The notes under the pieces are model-generated. The model searched no databases and was not told the DNA's origin. It worked only from the letters and a program-made list of their open reading frames with translations. Position numbers and translations under genes: made by a program. DNA of 28,684 nt from Bifiguratus adelaidae (lineage: Eukaryota; Mucoromycota; Endogonomycetes; Endogonales): the NCBI GenBank assembly GCA_002261195.1, contig MVBO01000170.1, positions 1-28,684 of the forward strand, in the 5' to 3' direction. This document shows, piece after piece, positions 10,068-19,764 of the stretch. Every line of letters starts with the position of its first letter. The first letter of the stretch is position 1.

Positions 10068-11009
10068 AGACGATTGACAAAGCTTTGGAGACGCTGTGAG
10101 AGGATAGCTTGTAACGTCAATGCAGATAAATTGAATATGATAGCATCCAAATGTGCTAGTTCAAGTGCATTTCATTGCTGTGGAAGCCGTATCCAAGCTT
10201 GCTCCCACAAACGAAGGCCCATTACATGCCCTTGCTTTAGGCCAATTGATCGATGATATGAATTGGATCAACCAATGCAATTGAATGTATGACAAACAGA
10301 AAGATACGCTGACCGACATTTACCAGACTGCTCGATTGTTGAAGCCTTTGAGATCCAATTCTATTCAGGCCTGTACATTGATGCTTATCACGATGTGCGA
10401 TGGTGCAAGTTGAGCAGGTGTTCGCGACAGATCGCTCTTCAAGCAGTTTGGCTTGAACGTTTTCTCTTTGTTGCTGCCAATCTCAATGTCCAAATTTAAG
10501 TGAGCAGCAGAACGGCGGCCAAACACTCCTAGATCGTGAGCACTTCTCCGCATTCGATTATCTCGCGTAACAGAGCCAAACGTTTGCTACTTATAGTTAA
10601 AACCTTGTTAGAACAATGCCTATTCAATAGGCGATCTTACCATCCAACGTGTCAGGATCCCCTAACGTGCCTCCAATAAGCTTTTCAGCCTTCACGTCAA
10701 TCCATGCCGGATTGTGTGACAGAATTAAGGTTGTTCTTTAAGTGCAAGGAAATGACGTTAGCTTTATCGCAATACTCAACGTGGACATTGCCGCGCCCCC
10801 AAAAACTCGATTGTGCGAGTAGGTCAAACGTTGTACCAACAGGGCTGTGCTGAAGTGGTCAAATACGCCGCGTCGCGTACGTTTGCACCAAAAGCGTGTG
10901 TGTGTTGCAAATCGGCATAGAAAGTCAAGCATAAAAAGGCATGGAGAAGGCAAGACAAAGCTGCGAGCTCTGCCTTGGAGACAACGTGCGCAGTGGTTGG
11001 ACTTAATCA
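10068..11009. other. Gene-poor region with an interrupted open frame
   Basis: Frame 1 is open from about 10143 to 10410 apart from a single TGA at 10282-10284. Both halves look like helical protein (VEAVSKLAPTNEGPLHALAL before the stop, KDTLTDIYQTARLLKPLR after it). I do not recognise the family. The remainder to 11009 shows nothing except the TATA-like element at 10931. Confidence 0.3.
10931..10938 (+). promoter_or_regulatory. TATA-like box before the carboxylesterase
   Basis: ATAAAAAG lies about 75 bp upstream of the ATG at 11010, a suitable distance for a fungal core promoter. Confidence 0.35.
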
Positions 11010-12413
11010 ATGGTCGTAATTATACTTTAGGCAATCGCGCTTTCGCTTCTGGTGGGCTGTCAGGCCAAAGGACCTATTATTGACCTGGGATATGCTTCCT
11101 ATGAAGGGTCTACACTCAATACGAGGATGCCTTCCCATTATGTTTTGGATCTATGGCGGAGCCTTTGTTAATGGTGAAGGTTCATTGTCCGTGTATAATG
11201 GAACCAATCTGGTCAACATTAGCCAAGGGCGTGTGATCATGGTCAATCTAAACTATCGCATGAATGCATTCGGCTTCCTGGCATCCGAGTAAGTCCGGCT
11301 AGGAGGTGATTTGAACGTCGGACTACTAGACCAACGCGCGGCGTTACAGTGGGTGCATCAGCATGCTAGACAATTTGGCGGCGACCCAAGCAAGATCACT
11401 GCATGGGGAGAGAGCGCAGGTGCCATATCGATTGGATATCTCTTGTTAGCAAACAATAGACGGGAGAGACTGTTTCAACAAGGTATTATGATTAGCGGCT
11501 CGGTAGGTGATGACTTTGATTTGGCTGGACAACGGCATCTAATTGATTTAGGTCCTGTCGCAACAGTGCCAGCCCTACAAGGAATATCAAAATTCCCACG
11601 ACACTCTTTTGAATATGACCGGCTGCGCAACAGACGTCGACTCGCTTGAATGTCTGCGACAATTGAATGCATCGACACTTTTGGAGGCCGCAAATGCCGG
11701 CTATGGCCGCAATCTCCTCCGCTTCTATCCGGTCGTCGATGGTCATTTGATTCGCGAAGTCTGCTCCACAGCGCTGATAAATGGTCAATTCAGCAAGATT
11801 CCAATTATCATTGGCACAAATAACAGCGAAGGCACGGTATTTGTCACCTCTTACGGTTATCAAAACCAATCACAGCTTGCAACTTGCTTAAAACGAGCGA
11901 ATCCTGGACTCACCAACTCGTCTATTCAGGAGATCCTGACATTGTATTCCGAAACGCCCAAATACCCCAATTTGCCATATCCCGAATTTGTGCGAACTGC
12001 CAACATCTACGGTGATCGAGTCTTCATTTGCCCAGCATAATGCAGTGGCACGCGACTATCAAGATGTCGTGCCTGTATGGAAATACCACTTCAATGTGAT
12101 CAACCCTCACGTTCTCTTCTTGGGAGCCTATCATACATCAGATCTTATATATGATTTTGATCAATCGACCGGTTTGAGCGGTGATGCGGCCGTCTTAGCC
12201 AATACCATGGCAAGCTACTACTCTAGCTTTACCGTCTCGGGCAATCCCAATACATACAAGTACGCAGGTGCAATAGAATGGTCTCAGTTCCAGAACAGAA
12301 CCAATTATACACAGATCGTATATCAGGTTGGCAATGCCACGACAGAGAGCGACACCTTTCTGGAGCAAAAATGCCAATTCTGGGATTCCATTTCAGAACA
12401 GCTCATGCATTAG
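11010..12413 (+). pseudogene. Secreted type-B carboxylesterase/lipase, damaged
   Basis: Alpha/beta-hydrolase of the cholinesterase/lipase (type-B) family, expected to hydrolyse extracellular esters. ATG 11010 opens a signal peptide (MVVIIL, stop, then AIALSLLVGCQA) interrupted by TAG at 11028-11030. The mature start PIIDLGYASYEGSTLNT follows. At about 11124 the frame changes and the sequence jumps to LPIMFWIYGGAF (oxyanion hole), so the usual N-terminal block with the YA-PP-G-RF and EDCL motifs is missing. A TAA sits at 11290-11292 after FGFLASE. The nucleophile motif is GESAG (near 11410), the triad Glu is in NNSEGTVF (near 11821), and the His is in GAYHTSDL (near 12128). The intron is 11503-11551 (49 bp, GTAGGT to TTTAG). 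Another frame change at about 12038 fits a 5-nt deletion. The triad survives but the gene cannot encode one protein. Confidence 0.88.
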
Positions 12414-12455
12414 ACCCATCCTCGGTGGTTAAGTCGCCTTAGAGATATTGAGTAG

Positions 12456-12917
12456 ATGAAAGTTATCTGTGTTTTATCTACATTTATCTCAATCGCGCCA
12501 TTTCTGCAGGCAAATGGATGTGGATTCGCAGAATCGTCGATCATGCAAGTGCGAGACAATTACACCCACTGATGCATCAAGTATATATGGAAAACGATCC
12601 AAACGAGCTGGTCAACGCAAGAGAAATGGAACAAGATGGAAAATGGAGAAGCAGCATTTGCCGCCTCCCCTTCTGTCCGGCCTGCCGGGTACCATCAAAG
12701 TCCAAACTCTCCCGCAGTTCCTCCATTCAGATGGCGATATGATTTCCCGCGAGCTATTTTTGCTGCTCTTGGAGCATTCGCTGGTTATCTCCTCACGTTG
12801 GGAGTCGTGGCTGTGAATGTCGGATACTTCTTTGCCATCATTTTAGGTATCCTTATAGGCGAGTTGGTGTTCAGACGCTATGTCTTGGGAGCAGCGAGCG
12901 CCAATCATCTTCATTGA
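12456..12917 (+). pseudogene. Ctr-family copper transporter, TM2-TM3 part
   Basis: Ctr proteins are trimeric Cu(I) importers with a Met-rich N-terminus and three membrane helices. From 12573 to TGA 12915-12917 (internal ATG 12636) the frame gives a loop ending PPFRWRYDFPRAIF, then TM2 (GYLLTLGVVAVNVGYFF) and TM3 with the GxxxG packing motif (GILIG, then ELVFRRY), which match fungal Ctr proteins. The TM2 MxxxM copper-relay motif reads L-T-L-G-V-V, without methionines. In the same frame upstream, ATG 12456 opens a hydrophobic 38-codon segment ending in TGA at 12570-12572, which could be a degraded TM1; no Met-rich N-terminus is present. It lies directly upstream of the FRE reductase, a typical functional partner. 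Either a truncated relic or a very short divergent gene. Confidence 0.6.
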
Positions 12918-13477
12918 GACTCTGACTTTTCATTTGGTAGGCAATTCACGATATGCATTCATCAATACCCCATCCATTCTACATAAACTGTTGTAATTAC
13001 CAATGCCAAGTGAGCCATTGAAAGGAAGATGGTACGTTAACGGACATACCTCAATCCCTGAAGCCATTGCATTGGGCCATATAGCGAAGAGAACCATCTT
13101 GCCGGCAACTGAACTGTAAAAGATCCGCGATCAATCCTTGACTCCGTATGGCCCCCGATCGCGGTATTCACAGGCGACAATATCGCGGCCATTATCTCTC
13201 AATTAATGAACCTATAATTAAAATCGACCATAAAAGGAGTCACGGCGAAAATCTCTCAACGCGAAAAGTACATTTAGAATGTCATCATTTCACCTCTTAT
13301 TTCTCTACCTTTGTGTCTTTCAGCGAAACTAGTGCTGCACTATCCTATTAACAAACGCAAACAAGGCATTTTCTCGTCTCTGTGGTTTAATACGGGGTCT
13401 GCTGCCTTGGCAACTCCGTCCTGAGGATTAATCCAATTGCTTCGAACCTTCTCTTTCTCCCAAACAGGAACAACGCG
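12918..13477. promoter_or_regulatory. Upstream region of the FRE gene
   Basis: No gene recognised. TATA-like elements are at 13213-13222 (TATAATTAAA) and 13229-13237 (CATAAAAGG), about 240-265 bp before the FRE ATG. I did not find a perfect fungal iron-GATA site (ATCWGATAA); only a plain TTATC near 13193. Regulation by metals is expected from the gene family but is not shown by the sequence. Confidence 0.4.
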
Positions 13478-15355
13478 ATGAGCATGTCAGGAATGGTTAC
13501 GCCTGGAATGTCCAGCATGGGTGATGGTATTGACAATAGCCCTCTCAGTCTTACAGGGGGTTTCAATCTGAGTCAGATTGCTGGCAATTATTCTGCCGAA
13601 TACGACTTTCTGCAAGCCATGCTGGACTTTAGCGAATTTGATCCTACCAATCAGTATCTGGCTCAACTCTTTTGGTACACTATAGCTGGTATTATTGGCT
13701 TCTTCACTTTGGTCAATATTGGTCAACAACTGATTGCTCACTGGAGGCTTCGCAAGATCCGAATAGGAGCCTTGGAGTCCGACTTGTTCAAGGGTCCATT
13801 GGCCTTACTGCGCTTCGTTTCTTACCCACAATTTCAAGTCTGGAAGTGCAAGGGGTCGCGATCCATGGGGGATCTCTTTCTGGTTTTGCTATACTTTGCA
13901 ATGATCCTCATGTTTGTTTACATCAGTGGGGCCGTCGCTGGATTCCAACATTGGATGTCTGTGGCTTTTCGCGCTGGTTGGATCACAGTAGCTCAACTCC
14001 CACTCTTGATCCTACTTGCTGGCAAGAACAATTTGATTGGCTATCTCACTGGCACGTCTTATGAGAGACTAAACCTTCTACATCGTTGGGTTGCAAGGAT
14101 CATCTTCTTTACAGCAAGCTTGCACATGATCTACCTGTACCATAATTTCTCATTTTACGGTCTGGTCTCAATGGAATGGAACACCGATACTTGTCCTCCC
14201 ACAGGGACCGCAGCGTGGGTCTTGCTGTTCTGGATCGTCTTTTCAAGCTTTGCACCGATTCGAAACTTGCGCTACGAATTGTTCGTTGCTCAGCATGTGC
14301 TCCTGTACGTGGGCTTCACCGTGGCGTTATCCTACCACATTCAACCTTACTCGCGATCCATTTGGATGTACTCATGGGTACCTGCTGGCTTCTTCTTCTT
14401 GGACCGCGTGATCCGACTTATCCAGTATGCCTGGAATAACGTTTCATCTCGTGGCCTATCCTCTCAAGCTACTCTACAAATGCTCCCTGGCGAGGTGACC
14501 ATGGTTACCGTCAAGAATAGCAGACTTCGATCGTGGACTCCTGGACAACACGCTCTGTTGTCGATTCCAAAGTGTGGTCACCTCCAATCTCATCCCTTCA
14601 CTATTGCCTGTCTACCCTCCAAGGACAACGGCTCACTCAAGTTTCTGATCCGAGCCAAGGATGGCTTCACTCGCTGCTTACTCAAGACGGCTGCAGAGAG
14701 AGCTGATGCGCCACAAAGCCTTACTGCTTTTGTCAATGGTCCGTATGGAAGTCCCAAATGTTTTGCACAGTTCGAGCGTGTAATTCTCATCTCTGGCGGC
14801 ACGGGTGCCACCTTCACCATTCCACTGCTTCTCGACATTGCTCAACGATCTTCTACCGGATCAATTCCATGCCGAAACCTCACCTTGATCTGGGTGATGA
14901 AAAGCTTTGCTCAAATATATTGGTTCGAAGACGAATTGCGCGAAGCGTCAGAAACTGCCAAGGACCTGAATCTAGACATTCACATACACATCACGGGCGG
15001 CGAACAAGTGTCAACCGAGTGTTTGGACGTCGTGTGTCTGTGTTTAAAAGAGGATGCGATACAAGAAGGCCTTGAGAAACGAGGCTGTACGTGCGGCTTT
15101 GCCGACAAGAATAAGGTTGTCGCGAAACAATCCCAACTTCCCTCCAACATCACTATCCACCATGGTCGTCCGGTTTGGTCCACGGCTTTGGCTAACTTGT
15201 ACACCACCTATGACGAAACGGGTGTAGCTGTCGCAGGACCTACTGGACTCGCTGCTGATGTCCGAAACGAAGTAGCGCAGATTGAACTGAAGCATGCCAT
15301 GCGCCTAGAAGACACATCCGGACTTTATCTCCATATCGAACATTATGGATTTTGA
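13478..15355 (+). CDS. FRE-type plasma-membrane ferric/cupric reductase (intact)
   Basis: Transmembrane flavocytochrome that passes electrons from cytosolic NADPH through FAD and two hemes to reduce extracellular Fe(III) or Cu(II) before uptake. Single uninterrupted frame of 625 residues with no intron. The N-terminus is Met-rich (MSMSGMVTPGMSSMGDG), which may bind copper. Membrane helices lie at about 63-85, 132-155, 165-182, 205-222, 245-262 and 268-290. Heme ligands are His202/His216 and His273/His287 in two helices. The FAD motif HPFT starts at residue 372, GPYG at 421, and the NADPH site ISGGTGATFTIPLL at 438-451. The C-terminus GLYLHIEHYGF is the usual end of FRE proteins. Neighbours are a Ctr copper-transporter fragment upstream and an iron-permease relic downstream in convergent orientation. 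ATG 13478 is the first in frame. Whether iron or copper is the main substrate cannot be told. Confidence 0.95.
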   Translation: MSMSGMVTPGMSSMGDGIDNSPLSLTGGFNLSQIAGNYSAEYDFLQAMLDFSEFDPTNQYLAQLFWYTIAGIIGFFTLVNIGQQLIAHWRLRKIRIGALESDLFKGPLALLRFVSYPQFQVWKCKGSRSMGDLFLVLLYFAMILMFVYISGAVAGFQHWMSVAFRAGWITVAQLPLLILLAGKNNLIGYLTGTSYERLNLLHRWVARIIFFTASLHMIYLYHNFSFYGLVSMEWNTDTCPPTGTAAWVLLFWIVFSSFAPIRNLRYELFVAQHVLLYVGFTVALSYHIQPYSRSIWMYSWVPAGFFFLDRVIRLIQYAWNNVSSRGLSSQATLQMLPGEVTMVTVKNSRLRSWTPGQHALLSIPKCGHLQSHPFTIACLPSKDNGSLKFLIRAKDGFTRCLLKTAAERADAPQSLTAFVNGPYGSPKCFAQFERVILISGGTGATFTIPLLLDIAQRSSTGSIPCRNLTLIWVMKSFAQIYWFEDELREASETAKDLNLDIHIHITGGEQVSTECLDVVCLCLKEDAIQEGLEKRGCTCGFADKNKVVAKQSQLPSNITIHHGRPVWSTALANLYTTYDETGVAVAGPTGLAADVRNEVAQIELKHAMRLEDTSGLYLHIEHYGF

Positions 15356-15611
15356 GGCGTCTTGCCCCTTGGTGATGAGGATCATTGTTTACATTGGTTA
15401 TGTATGTATTTGTATATGTATCCAAGCAGGCAAACAAAGATTAGTCTACAGTGTCAATGTTTGGTGCTCTCCACGAGATCCTATAGGCGTTGAAGGGTAA
15501 CAACCATGGCTGAGCGGAGCCTCGGTCCATTGACCTGGACTGACAACAAAAAGGGAACCTTGGTATTCCAACATTTGCCGTGTCCTCGATTCGTGACATT
15601 CTAATCCAATT
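15356..15611. other. Convergent 3' region between FRE and iron permease
   Basis: A 256-bp stretch between two facing 3' ends. It holds AT-rich TATGTATTTGTATATGTAT at 15399-15417, compatible with a fungal polyadenylation efficiency element (UAUGUA) for FRE. Nothing else was seen. Confidence 0.35.
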
Positions 15612-16027
15612 TTATAGCTCTATGGAATCCTTATTTACAACCTCAGGATCTATACTAACCTTTTCATCTATAATGGTCTTACCCTGGCTCGCTGATGCTT
15701 GCTCGACAATGTGCTTGACGTAGTCTAGTAGCGCGAGTCGTCTCACTAAGACACCACGAAATTGCACCCGTCGCTTGGAATGGGCCATATTATGTGCCTG
15801 AACCAGGATGTTCAACAAGAAGCCTTCGATAATCATGGTTGGGGTATTGCAAAGCAACTGAGTCGTCTCACTCCATTGCATACCACTGGCAATACACAAT
15901 AGTACCACCACTATCACAACGGTGCCCAAGACAGCCCCTGGTTTTGAACGTACAGCTCGTTCTAGATTGCCAGCTCTTCAGCCTGACCGCTGCTGTGACG
16001 ATTTCTCACGGAATCATTCGATGCCAT
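15612..16027 (-). pseudogene. Low-affinity iron permease family protein, frameshifted
   Basis: Member of the low-affinity iron permease family (Pfam LAIP, Fet4-like), small membrane proteins tied to Fe/Zn/Cu entry. On the minus strand an ATG at 16025-16027 opens MASNDSVRNRHSSGQAEEL and hits TAG after two more codons. One base out of frame the protein continues as LERAVRSKPGAVLGT, TM1 (VVIVVVLLCIASGM), QWSETTQLLCNTPTMIIEGF, TM2 (LLNILVQAHNM), AHSKRRVQFRGVLVRRLALL and an acidic tail to the stop at 15612. That frame has a TGA just before LERAV and no ATG of its own. The break lies near 15968. Orientation is convergent with FRE. Family assignment is good; only one pair of helices is present, and a single frameshift disables the start. 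Confidence 0.7.
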
Positions 16028-16385
16028 GTTTTCGGAGGTTACGAGATTTTCTTGCGGTCCCAACACAGAGTGGAATCGCTATGACTAGCAAGGTAGGCAA
16101 TGATCAACATGCCGTTGCCTCACCGCAACTTGAAAAGGGATCTCAAACAATCCCTGCTGGATAAGTTTCTGGGCTTTTGCGTCAGTCCAATTCGCATGAG
16201 GCCCCAACACCCCTACACGTGTTCGTGAATTACCATAACACGTGGGCTTTCCAAGACTGGAGCCGTTTACCCTAACCCCATATCAGAACTTTCTATTAGT
16301 CCGAGCACAACCCTCTCTCATGTATGACCTACGGAGCCACTGAGGCAACCTGACGACACAAGTGTTGCCCATTCACCTTTAGAGA
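16028..16385. other. Spacer between iron permease relic and Zn2Cys6 regulator
   Basis: A possible divergent promoter region of about 360 bp. It contains CACGTG at 16240-16245, a bHLH/E-box-type palindrome, and CACGTGTTCG near 16216. No gene recognised. Confidence 0.3.
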
Positions 16386-18430
16386 TGAATCCACAACCAG
16401 TCGCTTTACATTAAGTTTTCCTGGACGAAAAAACAAGCACCCGTGCGAGAAATGCAGAACGTCACGCCGGAAATGTATAGTTAGTTGCCCTCGACAACGG
16501 TACCGTGTGCATGAGATGTGAAAACTTACGACTCTACTGTCGGATTACGCCAAGGTTGTATCTCGAGCAACGTAGGGCTTTAATTGCTTGAGCAAAGTCT
16601 CGTCGCCCACCACCCACTTTAAATAGCCCTGCGATCGATACAAACCCAAAAGGAAAGCAGACTGCAGTTTCTCGAGAGGAATTCGAAGAGCTTCGGAAGA
16701 ACATGAGCAAGCTAGAGGATGTTATGACAAAGCTTGTCACCAGAGAGCATATCATACTGCGAGCATGGATGGTACCAATGGCAAGCGAATCTTGCGCGCA
16801 TACCATTTATCAGAGACCACAAAAGCTTCAGGTTGGTCAGCGGAGGCCTCAATTGATGAAATTCGGTCCCCTCGCTAGCAATTTACTCTCAACGAGAGTG
16901 GCCTGCGCGTCTACACCACCATCTGTTCCATAGAAGACATACATAGCTTTGTGGAGCATGGCTCCAGCATTCTAGGTCAGCAATTGCGCGATCAACTCAA
17001 CGATTTTGGAATAAACAACATGTCGCATCTATTGCGGTCACCCGCTCCGATCGATAGTCAACTGCAAGTCGCCTTCACAAGCCAGCATCGAGTCACTGTA
17101 GGAAAGGGACTGAGTAACTGGTTCAAAGTGAGGGTGGTGGGCAGCGACGACAGCAACTTAAAGGCCACCAACAATATCCCTCCCAATGAAGCAGTGCGTT
17201 GGCTACCGTCTATTCTCAGTCATTTCTTCAACAAACTCCATCCATCAATACCTGTTGTCAGTAGATCCATTCTACTTCACATTTATGAGGCATCCCCGCA
17301 ATACAATTAATTTGTTCCCCCAGCGCATGTTTTGTGTTGGCCATTGGTCGGACAAAGAAGCCTTCCCGGGATTTTCGAAGATGCCGGTTTCGCTCGACAA
17401 CTCAGTGAATTTTATTTCGTACAAGCACGATCCATCATAGCGGACAATTTCGGTACGCCAAGTCTGTATAACGTGCTTACCCTCGTTTGCATGCAAACTT
17501 TCCGCCTGATCAAAGTCGATTTGGGGAAAGCGAAATTCTACACTATATCACGCAGGGCGGCTGCTGCAAACCATGGAGCCGTTAATTGGTACTCGGAGTT
17601 TCGCTGATACCGCCGATATGGATCCTACGGTAGAAACAGAGCTTTTCATAAGGACGAATCGAATTACTTTGTCAATGATTGCTGGATTTTCGTATCAATG
17701 AGACATGGATGCAGTGACAATGAAATACACGCCACCCTTATACGAGACGATGCAGCAACCAGCCCTGCCAACTCCAATTCCCGACGAAGACAAGACATGT
17801 CGGTTCAACATTAATGCCTACGCTCAAATGCTCAGCTTATCAAAAATCGCTATACGGACGGAATCTGACCGCTACAAACACGCTATACGACTTCTTGCTG
17901 TGGATAGTGCAGGGCTGTGCCTCTTCATCTCTATACCGCGAGTTGGAGCAGGCAATGACACAGCTTTATGATGGCCTTGAGGATCACTTGAAGTGGGAGA
18001 TTCATATCACACGATCACGGCAAACAAGATTCCGCAACGCGAACCACCCGCGGCAAAGTATTTTCTGATGCAGCAGTTTTACGCCGCTCATTTGTGGATG
18101 TACATACAGTTCTTTCCGCTAAATTTCACGGAATCGGGCAAACCAAGCTCTGCTGAGGACGACCTCCTTCATCAAGCCCTTTACACTCACATAACGGTCG
18201 CCGAAAATATCTGCATCATCGCCGATTACTCCGCCAATCACGCTAATCACAAAGCCGACTTTCATTCCGTTCTGCTCACTTGCGAAGTTCATTGCTCGGT
18301 CGCTCAACTTGGCTATGCGTGTCTCGAGGTGACCAAACAAGCACAAGGACTCTTGAAAAAGGGCTACCAGCCTCACAACGGCCTGGTTTTCAACACTCAA
18401 TGTTGGCCGCTTTGCAAACTACTCGATTAG
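16386..18430 (+). pseudogene. Zn2Cys6 fungal transcription factor, heavily degraded
   Basis: Fungal binuclear-cluster regulator. All six cysteines survive but in two frames: HPCEKCRTSRRKC (Cys codons 16444, 16453, 16474; frame 1) and VCMRCENLRLYC (16508, 16517, 16538; frame 2), with a 1-nt shift near 16484. A coiled-coil follows (EEFEELRKNMSKLEDVMTKL, near 16680-16740), as expected for dimerisation. The middle homology region is spread over several frames: LPSILSHFFNKLHPSIPVV (near 17200), SLPGIFEDAGFARQLSEFYF (near 17345), DMDPTVETELFIRTNRI (near 17616), AAHLWMYIQFFPLNFTE (near 18086). In-frame stops are TGA 16589, TAA 17308, TGA 17699; further shifts lie near 16882, 17585, 17920 and 17985. 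The only early ATG (16386) is out of frame with the zinc cluster. It may once have regulated the adjacent metal-uptake or glucanase genes, but that is speculation. It is clearly a relic. Confidence 0.85.
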
Positions 18431-19764
18431 ATTCGGGAGCATGGCAATTTCAAGAGGTGGTTCAAACTCGCGAGTATTGAACACGATCCTCTGCATTAGA
18501 AGGAGGCAGTGATAGCTCATTCGCCAGTACCGCCAAATGAATGCGAACAGCAAGAGTGAAAGCAGAATAACGCTAGTCTATTGTCAAGGCTGCACAAACC
18601 GCTTCGGTTTACTTACAGGGAATTCGGCAATTGAGCAATTATTGCTCCCATGCATGTTCATATGTGGGTTATACAAAACAATACCCATACGATGTTTTAT
18701 GTAAGTTACTAGAGTAGCTGGCCGCGGCAAGCTCGCGGTAGAACTGCATGTATGATGAAAAGCTGCTTAAATGTTCCCTAACTCAAATATCCAAGAGACA
18801 CGGTAGCAGTATCCAACAGCAGAGTTGGTGACGATGACCTTTGACAGATACGGCCGCGAGGTGACTGGAACTTCCCGGTCCGGTACCGGACCCCGATAGA
18901 GACAGACTATTTCGTCCGATCGTTAACCGTCCAGCATGATTTGGTAAGAGGGATGGATGGTCATGCAAACGGCATCCGAGAACCCCACATTTAACACTCA
19001 ATTATTTCATGCTATCTCGGGGACAATAGGTTCGCTAACCGCGCCGTCGCACTTCGGCACCATTATTGACTTGATATTCAGTAGCGGAACGTGGGGTACG
19101 TTACCTTCAGCACTCTTCCGAGACAAACCCGTTGGAGACTGGAAGGTGCCGAAAGCGGATTTTCCGCCAGCGTATGAATCGTCGCTGAATATGGGGTGTT
19201 GGTGACCTTTCCCACACATTTCCTCCCTTCCTGTTGGGCTTGTGTCCAGTTGCGCGGTCATCTGTTGTCGTACAAGCGATCCTTTGGTAATACACGGTAC
19301 TATTACAGCCGCTGGCCCCTGAATGGACCCTAAATCTCTCATCTTATTCCATTCCAGGCTATGCAATTTCCTATTAGGTCCATCGCAGTGAGATCTTCTC
19401 CAGCTTAAATGAATAGCGGAGGAACCGCCTACCTGGAAAGGAACATCCAGCGGAACATGACATGGTGTTTCTTCCCATAACACACTTGGCGCTGGCGTCA
19501 GCCTTCCAGGCATAGCGGAGATTACCGAAAGGCTACCTGATCATGTCTGCTCCACATTTTCGCAACTCCCACGAGATGACCTTGTGTAAGAGATATAAGG
19601 GATGGAAGTCCCTGAAATTGCTCAGCAAGGTTCCGATCAGCCCTTCGCGACCGAGGGACCGAAGGTAAGCATTCGAGGTGACGACGGCATGAATGCAGGC
19701 TTATTTTTTCTAGCAAACTAGTCAATAGTGCAAACTTCGTTGATTGATCTCCAATTTACAAGGC
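18431..19764. other. Long spacer upstream of GH55
   Basis: 1.3 kb without a recognisable gene. A 168-codon minus-strand frame (19007-19513) and an 82-codon plus frame (18957-19205) overlap each other; neither resembles a known family. A 16-bp perfect palindrome sits at 18877-18892. The last part must hold the GH55 promoter, but I see no convincing TATA box. Confidence 0.4.
18877..18892. repeat. 16-bp perfect palindrome
   Basis: GGTCCGGTACCGGACC equals its own reverse complement. It contains CGG/CCG halves arranged as CGGTACCG, the triplets recognised by many Zn2Cys6 factors, so it could be an operator. Function is unproven. Confidence 0.45.

Noticed and set aside
11515-11560. Apparent frameshift in the esterase after ISGS
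   Set aside because: Explained by a regular 49-bp intron (11503-11551, GTAGGT to TTTAG) that restores the frame to QPYKEYQNSHDT.
12456-12572. 38-codon frame resembling a small secreted peptide (MKVICVLSTFISIAPFLQA)
   Set aside because: It is in the same frame as the Ctr fragment and separated from it by one TGA, so a degraded TM1 is at least as likely; too short to call a gene.
19007-19513. 168-codon minus-strand open frame upstream of GH55
   Set aside because: Starts with ATG and is long, but shows no recognisable motif, overlaps other chance frames, and lacks splice or promoter context; kept only as part of the spacer note.
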